From NCBI GenBank assembly GCA_020310875.1, contig CM035430.1, forward strand, positions 97,354,866 through 97,418,865: a DNA stretch of 64,000 nt, given 5' to 3'. The notes beneath the pieces are model-generated. The model made no database searches. It saw nothing but the letters and a program-made list of their open reading frames with translations, and had not been told where the DNA came from. Source of the stretch: Ceratopteris richardii (lineage: Eukaryota; Streptophyta; Polypodiopsida; Polypodiales; Pteridaceae). Of the stretch, positions 54,006 through 64,000 are shown one piece after another. Each line of letters begins with the position of its first letter. Position 1 is the first letter of the stretch. Position numbers and translations under genes: made by a program.

Positions 54006-54350
54006 AGAAGCACATCTAGTTATCTTACCTTTATAGGTACAAAGTTGATTTCATGTTCTTCCAAGAAGCAACCTACAGTTGCTCTTTCATCAACAAAGGT
54101 TGAATACAGGGGACTTGCAAATGCTACACAAGAAGTTATGTGGATTAGAACCCTATATTCAGATTTAGGGTTGAACACTTCAACTCCACATATATTTGGA
54201 GACAATATTAGATCATTACATCTTGCTGCTAACCCTATCTATCATGCAAGGACTAAACATACAGAGGTTCACTACCATTATGTCAGAGAAAAAATTATAA
54301 GGAGATACAACTCTCATATGTACCAACTCATGGACAATGTGTAGACATGA
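54006..54350 (+). pseudogene. Copia E RNase H, right part
   Basis: It resumes RSTSSYLTFIGTKLISC, KKQPTVALSSTKVEYRGLAN and IFGDNIRSLHLAANPIYH, then ARTKHTEVHYHYVREKI. A shift near 54297 puts the end (EIQLSYVPTHGQCVDM) in another frame. Sequence typical of E's family stops near 54350 and gag-like sequence of a different copia copy begins, so E has lost its 3' end and LTR. Confidence 0.85.
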
Positions 54351-54883
54351 AGAAGAGGCTATCATGAGGCAAATTCTCAATGGGATTTGAAGTGATAAGC
54401 AATGCCAATCCTTCACCACAACTTATGATCTCATCATAAAGGAAGATAACTCCTATCGTGGTTATTCAACTAGTGGTATATATGAAGAGAAGAAGGATAA
54501 AAAGCTCAAAGGCAAGAAGAAGTAAGAAGATGAAGAGGAGACTTCCCAAGACAACTTCGCAAGCAAGAGCAAGTGGAAAGGGAAGAAGAAAGGACCAAAG
54601 CATTACAAAGCCAAAGGTTAGAATGTTCAACCTTGTGCCATGTGTGATAAGACCAACCACCCCACTTAGAATTGTTGGTTCAATGGAAAGACCCAAAAAG
54701 GAAGTGGCAGAGGTGGATATGGAAGCAATAGAGGCAGAGGTGAATAGAGGCCATAATAGAAGGGACTACAACAATTATTCTAAAGATTAAGCACATGAAG
54801 ACTCATTGCTTCTAATGAATCTAAGCCACAAACAAGGTAAAGAAGATGATCATTTGATCTACATAGATTTTAGATGTTCAAAT
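54351..54883 (+). pseudogene. Copia element M, gag remnant and protease start
   Basis: Lys/Glu-rich gag tail (EEKKDKKLKGKKK, then SKWKGKKKGPKHYKAK), a zinc knuckle CAMCDKTNHPT with the last Cys after a TAG, a Gly/Arg-rich segment, and the protease start YIDFRCSN at 54857-54882. Several TAG/TAA stops. It breaks at CAAAT where element B is inserted and resumes at 60600 with NHVASNIALLSDLE. Confidence 0.75.
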
Positions 54884-55739
54884 TCTTGGAACAATTCCAT
54901 AACAAGTCCAAGTGATGGCTTGAGTCATCAAAAGACCTAGAGACTTGAAGGAAATGTCTAGTCTTTGTGAAGTTCACTTGTGAACTCCCTCTTGTAATTT
55001 TTGAGTACTTACTTGATGTAAAAGTAAAGGAATCTAAGTGGTTGAGTTCACTTGATGAGTAGGAAGGCGAAAAGCCACAAATTTGTGATTGAGTGAGTAG
55101 GATAATCAATCACTAAAAGATTGGAGAGTGATTTTAGGAGAGATTCAAATTCAAAATTAGGCTCCAAAGATGACTACATATACATGGCCTTCTAGTCGCG
55201 ATTTTTGTACCTCCAAGAGCAGAGCTTCATGCCATATCAGAGTGTGATTCAATGCACCCATATGTATCAGTCAGTCCATTGTACTTTACAATCAATGTAC
55301 ATTCATTTTCATGATCATGTGTGTCCATAACTTCATGATTTTGCAAGTGTATTGTTCACTGCCGTATCTCTAAGTTCTCTCAGTCAGATTACAAAGATGA
55401 TTTCTCTGAGATTGGTATATCATTTTCAATGATTTAAGTTGGTAAATTTTGCTCTATAAGTCTATTATGTATTCACAATTTTTCATTGCAATTGATTTTT
55501 TCAATCGTGAGCTATGTTCAGTTGACGCTGCCTATATTTCTTCATACTCTACTTCTCTATCGACACTCCATCCGATCAGTGTTTTTGTCAGAGTTGGTTC
55601 TTAGTGTGTAAATCATCATTTTCAATGATTCAAACCTTGATAGAATCCACATACTGTCTAGTATATGCCTAAAACGTTTCATAATCATTGCATCTTGGAA
55701 TCATGAGATATAAACATTTTTGTTGCTCATGGGTCTGAG
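54884..55739 (+). repeat. 5' LTR of element B, 3' end deleted
   Basis: Aligns to 59441-60292 of the 3' LTR with few differences. The start reads TCTTGGAACA instead of TGTTAGAACA. Homology ends at CATGGGTCTGAG, after which gag coding sequence follows without leader or PBS. Confidence 0.88.
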
Positions 55740-56394
55740 AGATGAAGTTATGGCAAGTTTCAAGAACAAAGGTCAACCAACACAAGAAGAGCAAGAAAGA
55801 TTGAGCACATGGTGCTCCAAGGATGCACTTGCAAGGTCTTATCTCCTCAACTCTATCTCAGATTTTTTTTGTTGTCATGTTAGAGGTTGTAAAACATATG
55901 AGGAAGTGTGGAATGCACTTGAAGCCTTCTTCTCTTCAAGTACAAAGGCTAGGAAGCATCAACTATGGCTAGACTTCACAACTCTCAAGAAAGCTCCCAA
56001 AAAAAATGTGATTGATTTTGTCACAAAGCTCAAGGACATAGCAGATCAGTTGGGAAGCATCGGAGAGGTAATAGAGGAAGAGAAAATTGTAAGGCATGTC
56101 ATCAATGGCTTGAAGGTAGATGACAAGTGGGAAGCATTCACCACAGCTATGGATCTATACATGGATATGCATGTACAAGATTTCAATACACTCATAGGAC
56201 AACTACTTACTCAAGAGGCCAAGCTTGTCAAGAATGGAGAAAGCTTCGAAGGTAATCAATCTTCTTGTATACTGATAAAGGAAAGTCCAAAGAAAACAAA
56301 GGAAGAGGAAAGAAAGTGGATGATGAAGCAGGTACACATCAAGCTAACTATGCAGGTAGAGGAAGACATGGTAGAGGTAGAGGTAGAGGAGTAA
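55720..56394 (+). CDS. gag of element B (LTR-gag fusion frame)
   Basis: A 224-codon frame that starts inside the LTR (MLLMGLRDE) because a deletion fused the LTR to gag. The gag polypeptide of the UBN2 type is clear: WCSKDALARSYLLNSISD, CKTYEEVWNALEAFFSSSTK, LKKAPKKNVIDFVTKLKDIA and LIGQLLTQEAKL. The N-terminal segment of normal copia gag is missing. It passes by a frame change near 56270 into the knuckle region. It would form the particle; a truncated Gag from this copy is unlikely to assemble. Confidence 0.75.
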   Translation: MLLMGLRDEVMASFKNKGQPTQEEQERLSTWCSKDALARSYLLNSISDFFCCHVRGCKTYEEVWNALEAFFSSSTKARKHQLWLDFTTLKKAPKKNVIDFVTKLKDIADQLGSIGEVIEEEKIVRHVINGLKVDDKWEAFTTAMDLYMDMHVQDFNTLIGQLLTQEAKLVKNGESFEGNQSSCILIKESPKKTKEEERKWMMKQVHIKLTMQVEEDMVEVEVEE

Positions 56395-57075
56395 GGCAAG
56401 GCAGGGGGAGATCTCAAGACTCTAATTCATGCTCTATTTGTGGATTAACTAATCGTACAACTGAAAATTACTTTAGGAATTCCAAGAATCAAAGAAGCGG
56501 AGGCTACAATAGAGGAAGTTATGGCTACTCAAGAGGAAGGTTCAACAATTACCATGGCAACCATAGCAATTACAACCATTCAAACTATGAAGGAGGCAAT
56601 AGAGGAAGAAGAGACTTCAATAACTACACAGAAGAATCAAATCAAGAGGAATCATTGCTAATCATGAATATGGCCATGCCACAAGGTAAATCTGATGAGC
56701 ATGTTTTCTAAATAGATTCAGGTTGTTCCAATCATGTGGTAGGAAATGTGGCCCTCTTATCAGATTTAGAAGATCCAAGGAACAAGCATGAGGTACAAAC
56801 AGGAGATGATACAAAGACACCTTGTAGAGAAAATAGGAAATGTCAAAGCACCTGATGGAAACATCAACCTACTCAGTAAGGTACTCTATGTCCCTACCAT
56901 TACAAAGAATTTGATAAGTCTTGGGCAGATAGTAGAGAAAGGGTTGCAAGTCAGGTTCACAAAAGGAGAAGCATTTGTTGAGGATTCAAGCCAAGGATTT
57001 AGGAGAATTGCAAAAGGTGAAAAGACAGGTAGATTGTTCACATTTGAATTACAAGACACTAGAAACATTGCTCTC
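56395..57075 (+). pseudogene. Knuckle and protease of element B
   Basis: A Gly/Arg-rich tail carries a knuckle, CSICGLTNRTTENYF, in which the His is Arg and the final Cys is Tyr. A TAA at 56709 precedes the active site IDSGCSNHVVGN (D-S-G kept). A frameshift near 56813 separates it from LLSKVLYVPTITKNLISLG and VRFTKGEAFVEDSSQGF. Confidence 0.8.
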
Positions 57076-58386
57076 TTTAACTATGGTAGTCAGACACTCA
57101 TAGAATTGGAAGTATGGCACAAAAGGTTAGCACATATTGGTGAAAGATCATTAAAGCAAATTTGCAAGGACCAAAGTGTACTTGGACTCCCTAACTTGTC
57201 AAAAAAACACATGATTTATAAGTGTAGTGCATGTCAATTTGGAAAGTCTCACAGGTTACCATTCATGAAGAAGGGATATGTGCATGGAGATCTCTTGGAT
57301 TTGGTTCATACAGATGTATGGGGACCTAGCAAGGATGCTTCAATATCAGGATCAAGGTATTATGTCTCCTTTATTGATGATTGCAGTAGATGGACTATAT
57401 TATATTTTATGAAACACAAAGATGAAGTCTTTTCATGCTTCAAACGCATGAAAGATATTTGGCTCTTGTGGAGAATCAAACAGGTAAGACATTAAAAAGG
57501 CTAAGGTCAGATGGAGGGGGAGATTACTTCTCCCATAAATTTGACTCCTTCCTTCAAGAGAGGGGAAACAAAAGAGAGATCACTACAAGGTACACTCGTG
57601 AGCAAAATGGAGTGGTAGAAAGAAGGAATAGGACAATTGTTGAAGCTGCAATGTCTATGCTAAATGAGAAGCACTTACCTAATTACTTATGGATTGAGGT
57701 TGTATCCACAGCCACTTATTTAATTAACAGACTACCTTCAAAATCACTTGATGGCATGACACCATATGAGGCTTGGAACAGAAGAAGACGAAGCTTGGAT
57801 CATTGTAAGATTTTTGGATGTGTTGCTTATGCTCATGTTCCTTCACAGGTTAGAGGCAAGATGGATCCTAAAGCAGAAAGGTGTGTATTCATTGGATATG
57901 ACAACAATCAAAAGGGCTACAGATTATACAATCCAACAACCAAAGGATTCTTGGTGAGTAGAGATGTAGTATTTGATGAGAACAGTTATTGGTATAAAGA
58001 TTCATGTAGAAAGGTCAACTTACCTTATGATCTTGAAGAAGATTTTCCAAAACTTGTTAAGGATAATTCTTCTAGAGTTGAAGAGCAGGATACCTCAGAA
58101 GATGATGAAACAACTCAGTATGAAAAACTCAAAATGTAGAAGTCTAAAGGTAAAGCAAAAGTGTAGGTACTTGGACAAGAGGCAGAATCATCACATCATG
58201 GCCTAAGAAGGTCCATGAGGGAGAAAAGAAAACCAAAAAGGCATGGGTTTTATACTTCTCTAGTCACTAAACATTCAATCTATCTATCTAAATCAAGAGG
58301 AAGCTTCAATGTTTGAGGAAGCAAAGAAGAAATCAGAACGGAGGCATGCAATGGAAGAAGAAATTGAAGCTCTTGAGGAGAATAAC
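57076..58386 (+). pseudogene. Integrase and linker of element B
   Basis: VWHKRLAHIGERSLKQI and CSACQFGKSHRLPF (zinc module), LVHTDVWGPSKDAS (first Asp), then a frameshift near 57460. RLRSDGGGDYFSH has the second Asp and QNGVVERRNRTIVEA the Glu. The C-terminal domain GMTPYEAWNRRRRS, IFGCVAYAHVPSQVR and SRDVVFDENSYW ends at a TAG near 58137. The linker continues in broken frames (SMREKRKPKRHGF) to about 58386. Confidence 0.85.
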
Positions 58387-59408
58387 ACTTGGGAGTTGGT
58401 TCCCAAGTCTCAAGTCTCCCAAGTCCCAAGTCTCCCAAGTCATCTATTTGTGTTGTTTATGTACATGATATTATACTTACAGGAAATGATGCAGATGGCA
58501 TGAAGAGAATCAAAGAACATATGAGAGAAGAATTCAAGATAAGTGATTTGGGTTCACTTACCTACTTCCTAGGATTAGAAGTTGGCTACAAAGATCATGG
58601 TTTTTTTCTCACTCAAAGAAAGTATATTTAGGACATGTTGGCAAGATTCAAGATGCAAGATTGCAAGATTGCAGGTACTCCAGTGGAGGTTAACCATAAA
58701 TTGAGCTCACATGAAGGTGAACTCATAGAAGATGTGATAGGTTATCAAATTCTTGTGGGTAGTTTGAACTATGCCACATTGACAAGGGTTGATATATGTT
58801 ATAGTGTGAGTGTGCTAAGTCAATTTATGCACACACCCAGGAAACCTCGCATGGAGGCTACCAAGAGGATACTCAAATATCTCAAAGGGAGCATGAATGA
58901 AGGGTTATATTACCCTTATGTCTCTGACTTAAATTTGAAATTGTTCTCTAATGCAGATTGGGCTGGCTCCAAGGAAGACAAAAGGAGCACCTCAAGTTAT
59001 CTTACCTTTGCAGGTTCAAAACTTGTCTCATGGTCATCCAAGAAACAAACCATAGTTGCTCTCTCTTCTACTGAAGCTGAATACAAAGGTCTTGCTATAG
59101 CTACTCAAGAAGCAATGTGGATGAAGACACTATTCACAGATCTTGGTTTGGAAATTGGAACTCCAAGTATCTTTGGTGACAATATGAGCTCTCTTCACTT
59201 GGCTACCAATCCAATTTTTCATGCAAGGACTAAACATATTGAAGTATATTATCACTATGTAAGAGAGAAGATTGTGAGCAAGGAAATTCAGTTAACTTAT
59301 GTGTCCACTCATCAACAATGTGCAAATATTCTAACCAAAGCATTGGATGGTACAAAGCTTTGCAAACTCAAGGCTATGATTGGTTTGCAGGTAATCTTGG
59401 AAGATTGA
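58387..59408 (+). pseudogene. RT remnant and RNase H of element B
   Basis: NNTWELVPKS is followed by five partial copies of CCCAAGTCT and then directly by ICVVYVHDIILTGNDADG. The fingers and palm start (about 130-150 codons, including the FLNG and LYGLKQ blocks) are missing, and the catalytic box is YVHD. A TAG at 58629 precedes 257 open codons: MLARFKMQDCKIAGTP, RVDICYSVSVLSQFMHTP and RNase H (SNADWAGSKEDKRSTSSYL, LSSTEAEYKGLA, FGDNMSSLHLAT). The end is a TGA at 59406. Confidence 0.85.
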
Positions 59409-59440
59409 AGACATCAAGATTACTTGAATTGAGGGGGAGC

Positions 59441-60599
59441 TGTTAGAACAATTCCATAGCAAGTCCAAGTGATGGTTTGAGTCATCAAAAGACCTAGAGA
59501 CTTGAAGGAAATGTCAAGTCTTTGTAAAGTTCACTTGTGAACTCCCTCTTGTAATTTTTGAGTACTTACTTGATGTAAAAGTAAAGGAATCTAAGTGGTT
59601 GAGTTCACTTGATGACTAGGAAGGAGAAAAGCCACGAATTTGTGATTGAGTGAGTAGGAGAATCAATCACTAAAATATTGGAGAGTGATTTTAGGAGAGA
59701 TTCAAATTCAAAATTAGGCTCCAAAGATGATATATACACATGGCCTTCTAGTCACGGTTTTTGTACCTCCAAGAGCATAGCTTCATGCCATATCAGAGTG
59801 TGGTTTCAAGGCACACATATGTACCAGTACCTTCATTGTACTTTACAATCAATATACATTCATTTTCATGGTCATTTGTGTCCATAAAATCATGTTGCAA
59901 GTGTATTGCTCACTGCCATATCTCTCAATTTTCTCAGCTAGATTGTAGAGATGATTTCTCTGAGCTTGTACATCATTTTCAATTATTTAAGTTGATAAAG
60001 TTTGCTCCTTGAGTCTGTTATATACTCACAAATTTTCATTGCAATTGAGTTTTTCATTCGTGAGCTATGTTAAGTTGAAGTCGCCTATATTTCTTCATAT
60101 TCTACTTCTCTGTCAGCACTCCATCACATCAATGTTTTTCTCTCAAAGATGGTTCTCCGCCCCTAGCTCATTATTTTCAATGATTCAAAGCTTGATAGAA
60201 TCAACATCTGTCTAGTATATGCCTACAAAATTTCATGATCATTGCATCTTGGAATCTTGCAATATAAACATTTTTTTGCTCATGGGTCTGAGTACTACTA
60301 CAACCCTTGAAAATCAAGGTGATGCTACAACTTGCTAAACATCTTTCTCTTTATGTGGTCCATCAATTTTGATGAAATAACTCTTGTTTGTTAGCGTACT
60401 TAGTTAGTAAGAGTTCCTCAAAAGGAATTAAGTTAATTGTTGCTGTGGCCAGAGAATTATTCAAAACATTGGATAGGTGTACAAACCAAAATAGCAAGTT
60501 TTTTACTCATGGTTCAACTCCTACCTATCTGTTTTGATTTATCTTTTTGAGAGGGATCTTCAATTTCATCTCCAACAAGTACAAATCCATCTCTCCACA
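59441..60599 (+). repeat. 3' LTR of element B (1159 bp)
   Basis: TGTTAGAACA after the polypurine tract TTGAGGGGGAGC (59429-59440), ending CTCTCCACA just before CAAAT. The last ~180 bp are related to the end of element G's LTR. Confidence 0.88.
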
Positions 60600-61204
60600 C
60601 AAATCATGTTGCAAGCAACATTGCTCTTCTATCTGATTTGGAAAGTCCAAAGCATAGACATGAAGTTCAAACTGGGGATGACACAAAGCATAATGTGGAG
60701 AAGATTGGTAATGTCAAAGCTTCCAATGGCAAGACAAACATTTTGAGTAAGTTTGTCTATGTACCCACTATCATTGAAAACCTAATAAATGTAGGCCAAA
60801 TAGTTTAAAAAGGCTTGCAATTTTGATTCATCCAACATGGAGCTTTTGTGAAGATCCATGTCAAGGCTTCACGAAGATAGTTAGAGGTGCGAAGCATGGT
60901 AGGCTCTTTACTTTTGAAGTAGGAGAAACAAGGAACATAGCTCTATTCACTTTTGGGTCTCAAACCCTAAGTGAGCTTAAAGTGTGGCATTAGAGACTAG
61001 CTAATGTGAGTGAAAGAACCTTGAAGGATATATGTAGGAATCAAAGTGTTCTAGGACTCCCAAAAATATCAAAGCAACACATGATCAATAGGTGTGATGC
61101 ATGTCAGATTGGGAAGGCACAAAGACAACCATTCAACCACAAAGGCTACATCCACAACAATTTATTGGACTTAGTACATACAGATGTATGGGGACCAAGT
61201 CAAG
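60600..61204 (+). pseudogene. Copia element M, protease and GAG-pre-integrase (right part)
   Basis: NHVASNIALLSDLESPKH continues the protease begun at 54857. YVPTIIENLINVGQIV ends in a TAA near 60805. The zinc module has a TAG (VWH then RLANVSERTLKD) and CDACQIGKAQRQPF. LVHTDVWGPS reaches the first integrase Asp, after which homology stops near 61204. Confidence 0.8.
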
Positions 61205-61560
61205 AACCTAAGGAGGAACAACTTGTATGAGTTGTGTGCTCTTACAACCAAGATAAGTCTGCACACAACTAATCTTTGGCATGAGAGATTTGGCCACATC
61301 GGGTACCCGGTACTAAAAGAGATGCACTAAAAAGGTATGGTTGCTCACCTCCCTCCGGTTGCAGAGATGAAAGGACTGTGTGAAGCTTGCATGATGGGCA
61401 AACAACAAAGAAAGGCATTTACACAAGTAACCAAGAAAAGATCAAGCAGTCCTCTTGAGTTGGTGCATGTTGACTTCTATAGAAAAATGCCTACACAAGC
61501 CTTGGGAGGATCTTCCTACTACACTTCTAGTTGATCACACATGGTCGATACCACTTGGAG
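61205..61560 (+). pseudogene. Copia fragment J (GAG-pre-integrase, different lineage)
   Basis: LYELCALTTKISLHTTNLWH with ERFGHIGYPVLKEMH, then CEACMMGKQQRKAF and PLELVHVDFYRKM form a zinc module and integrase start of a copia lineage distinct from E/B/M (note MMGKQQRKAF). One TAA interrupts it near 61328. It abuts M without an LTR, so the junction is a deletion or recombination product. Confidence 0.75.
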
Positions 61561-61854
61561 GCTATGGAATTCTAGATGGAGACTTTTCTTTTAGTGCTCA
61601 CGTTGTTGCTGCTACATTCTTGGTGGACCTTTCTCTCATACCTATCCATTGGTACTTGGTTAGAAGCTTGAGGAGCCTACTCCATGCTCTTCGCAACCTC
61701 ACTTTAATCCATGTGAGCTTTCCCATTTTATGATCTACTCACTTTTGAGTCTCACACTCTTTCTTTTTGTGAGTTCACTCTTCTTTTCATTAAGTTGCTT
61801 CTCGTGTGTACACTCTACACTAGCATCCCTCACATTCACTCCTCCAAGTCAACA
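61561..61854 (+). other. Unassigned sequence between J and K
   Basis: About 290 T/C-rich bases with no recognisable domain, ending in CCTCCAAGTCAACA. The CAACA end recalls the 3' end of a copia LTR, but no second copy is in the window to test this. Confidence 0.3.
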
Positions 61855-62832
61855 ATGGATGCTTGGGGTACACTTACAACTTTATAATAGGCAAGAAATG
61901 AGGCTCATGTTTCTGACCTCCAAAAATAGTTGGAGAGTGAGCATATGAATGAAGATGATTTTATGGACAATTTTTGGACAAAGATCAAAGATTCGAAGGA
62001 GCAATTGATTTTTGTAGATGAAATCTTGCCAGATAGTTCACTTGTGCATATTCTTCTTAATGGTCTTCTAGATTCATATCAGAGTTTGTCTTATACTCTA
62101 TGATTGATGATGAAAGGCAATCCAAATGCCTTAACATTTGAGGAGTTATTCTCTAAAAAGTTACAATAAAATTTTTCTAGGTAGAACAAGTCAATTACGC
62201 ATGTTGCACATCAAGCTTTCTTAGCAAGTTAGAAGGGCAAAGGTAAATGGGGTTCATCTACTTGTAACTAGAAATTGGCTAATGCTACAGAATTGAAGAA
62301 GGAAGACAAAGATGAAAAGAAAATAGAAAATCAAAGAACAATTTTGCAAATATTTTAAGGCAAATTATCATGTCATAAAGAGTTGTCCTAAACTGGCTTT
62401 AAAAAAGGTAAAGAAGAAAGAGACTGGAATGGTAGTTGTAGAATCCTCTACACCTAAATTAGAGTCTTCTAATCTTATTCAGAATGCATGGGCATTAATA
62501 ATGTTTGCAGATATGAACCGTCTTCTCATGAGTAGTGTATTTCTAGAGTAGACTCAATGTTTGGTACTTTGATAGGGGGGAAACTAAACATATTACCTTG
62601 CAACACAATTTCTTCATTCGCTTTAGCCTGTCCCTATAGGGAGTATTGTCACATGTGCTAAAAACTCTTCTTATCCTACAATGGGAGTTGGTAAGATCAT
62701 CCTAAATACTCTTGATGATAGTTCTTTCACATTGTCAGATGCTTTATATAAGCCAAGGATCAATAAAAATCTGTTGTTAGTTTTAGCATTAGCCAAGATT
62801 GGCTAGGTTGTCAAATTTGTTGATTACAGATG
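61855..62832 (+). pseudogene. Copia fragment K (F family gag to protease, heavily decayed)
   Basis: Nucleotide-level similarity to F 45505-46490: GGATGCTTGGGGTACACTTA opens it, then the gag region with many stops, the knuckle area near 62345-62395, and protease-like sequence to about 62830 (TTGGTACTTTGATAGGGGGG where F has the active-site block). No open frame of note. It is interrupted by the LTR of L. Confidence 0.75.
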
Positions 62833-63053
62833 TGTTGATGTATCTTGGTAATGATGTGTGTGAACACTCTTTGGACTATTGGGGCACTTTTCTCCCTCTT
62901 TATGAGGTTTCCCCCCCTAGATCGTATATATTCTCATAACCCTAATGGGTCTCTTATAATTGTAAATTCACTTGGTAATACAGGTTGTAATGTGTTATGA
63001 TCCAAGATTCTTCTTTGTTGTTTGTGTGCTTCCACAAACCTCGATCTCCAACA
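62833..63053 (+). repeat. 5' LTR of copia element L (F family)
   Basis: TGTTGATGTATC to CTCCAACA, aligning over its whole length to F's LTR with many substitutions. It lies inside K, another copy of the same family. AGATG (62828-62832) would be the left target duplication. Confidence 0.85.
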
Positions 63054-64000
63054 ATCTGTACTAGAGACGGTTGCCCCTTCATTTAGGGCATCATCAAGAC
63101 CCCTCCAGTCACAATCTCAAAATTGCATGAAAATTGGTGAGCATATTAAAAGCCAATAGGAGTTTAAAACAAATTTCACTCTGTGGCATTGAAATGTTGA
63201 TATGAGATTGTTTCAACCTCTAAACACACCCTCATAGTGACTATATAGGCGATTTCATCCTTTTTACCAAACATATATACAGGTTTTGGCTCACTAGTAC
63301 AAGTGTGCCAAATTTTGGTACAGGTTTAACAAAGCTTGATAGGGTTGTTTTGCTCAACATTTGGAGATATAATCATTTTTTTTACATCAAGGTATTTAGT
63401 CAATGGCCATGACTAAAAGCAATGATGTACTCTGTATTATGCACGGTATTGAAAAACATCCTACTACACCTGCAAATACAATTATTGAAGGTGATGTAGA
63501 TGGTGTTGAAGATGATAATCTTCAATTTCTTGTACATGCTATAGTTCCTACTCCACCTACTATAGAGCAACTCATTGGGATTACATAGATGCTCAAGCAC
63601 ATGCATTGATAGCTTTGTCTATCAAACATGCCACTATCCCTCATATTTGCTCTTATAAGAAACAAAGGATGCTTAGAATACACTTAAAACTTTATAGCAA
63701 GCAAGAAATGATGCTCATCTTCATTCATTCCAAAAACAATTGGAGAGTAAGCATATGAATGAAGGAGATTCCATGGACAATTTTTTGACAAATATCAAAG
63801 ATTTGAAGGAGCAGCTGATTTCCCCTGATGAAGTCTTGCCAGATAGTTCACTTGTGTCAAATGTTGTTAATGATCTTCCATATTCATATCAGAATTTTGT
63901 TTCTACCCTTTGATTGATGATAAAAGGCAATCCAAATGCCTTAACATTTGAATTTAGTCTCTGTTTTGCTGCAAGTAGATCAATTTAGGCAAAACATGTC
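63054..64000 (+). pseudogene. Copia element L leader and gag (runs off window)
   Basis: A degraded PBS (TCTGTACTAGAGACGG, compared with TTGGTATCAGAGCAGG) and a leader precede an ATG at 63403 (MAMTKSNDVLCIM). About 50 codons of the gag start are missing compared with F (the frame jumps from CIM to HGIEKHPTTPA). The remainder to 64000 aligns to F gag 45290-45850 with stops and shifts. The rest of L lies beyond the window. Confidence 0.8.

Larger units (their letters stand above)
54884..60599 (+). mobile_element. Ty1/copia element B, internally deleted
   Basis: Flanked by CAAAT (54879-54883 and 60600-60604), inserted in copia M's protease. The 5' LTR is present but its last ~307 bp, the PBS and the first gag codons are deleted. 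The 3' LTR (59441-60599) is full length. The pol order is gag, protease, integrase, RT (core deleted), RNase H. The CAAAT duplication and the interrupted M protease frame fix both boundaries. Confidence 0.9.

Overview
The window is nuclear DNA from a land plant with a large, repeat-rich genome. It contains plant Ty1/copia and Ty3/gypsy gag-pol proteins, LTRs with initiator-Met tRNA primer sites, and many C-to-T type decay mutations. I found no host gene, rRNA, tRNA, organellar insert or CRISPR array. Essentially all of the 64 kb is LTR retrotransposon inserted into LTR retrotransposon, and no element is fully intact. The species cannot be named from this sequence.

Layout. 1-15786: gypsy element A (5' LTR cut by the window edge), with a normal but broken gag-pol, a duplicated integrase zinc-finger module, a second retropepsin-like domain after integrase, and two long extra ORFs. 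15787-17118: the 3' end of copia element G, into which A inserted. 17119-33485: remains of gypsy H (integrase, second retropepsin-like domain, extra ORF). H is split by an antisense copia scrap I (18691-19600) and by a non-coding three-LTR tandem array (19797-30648). The array's third LTR carries a tiny SINE-like insert. 33486-36322 plus 54006-54350: copia E, split by gypsy D (36323-54005, 5-bp duplication AGAAG). D is split by the reverse-strand copia F' (43689-51246), which is itself split by a forward copy of the same family, F (44594-49707). 54351-54883 plus 60600-61204: copia M, split by copia B (54884-60599, duplication CAAAT). 61205-64000: scraps of further copia elements J, K and L. 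L has its 5' LTR and runs off the window.

How the parts work together. In each element the LTRs supply promoter and polyadenylation, the PBS and PPT prime the two DNA strands, and gag builds the particle. Protease, RT/RNase H and integrase then process, copy and insert the genome. Here every pol is interrupted by stops, frameshifts or deletions. F is the least damaged: its LTRs differ at about 8 of 231 positions, and its RT region is broken mainly by four TAG stops.

The most interesting signals lie outside standard gag-pol. They are (i) a retropepsin-like domain downstream of integrase in both A and H; (ii) a tandem duplication of the integrase H2C2 module in A; (iii) a ~22-23 bp phased array of a GGTATCGTATCG core in A's leader; (iv) in D, a CT microsatellite, TATA box, splice donor, U-rich 402-nt intron and acceptor placed just before the ATG of a post-pol ORF, suggesting a private promoter and spliced mRNA; (v) a dense W-box cluster in D's LTRs; and (vi) the LTR-internal-LTR-internal-LTR array bounded by one target-site duplication.
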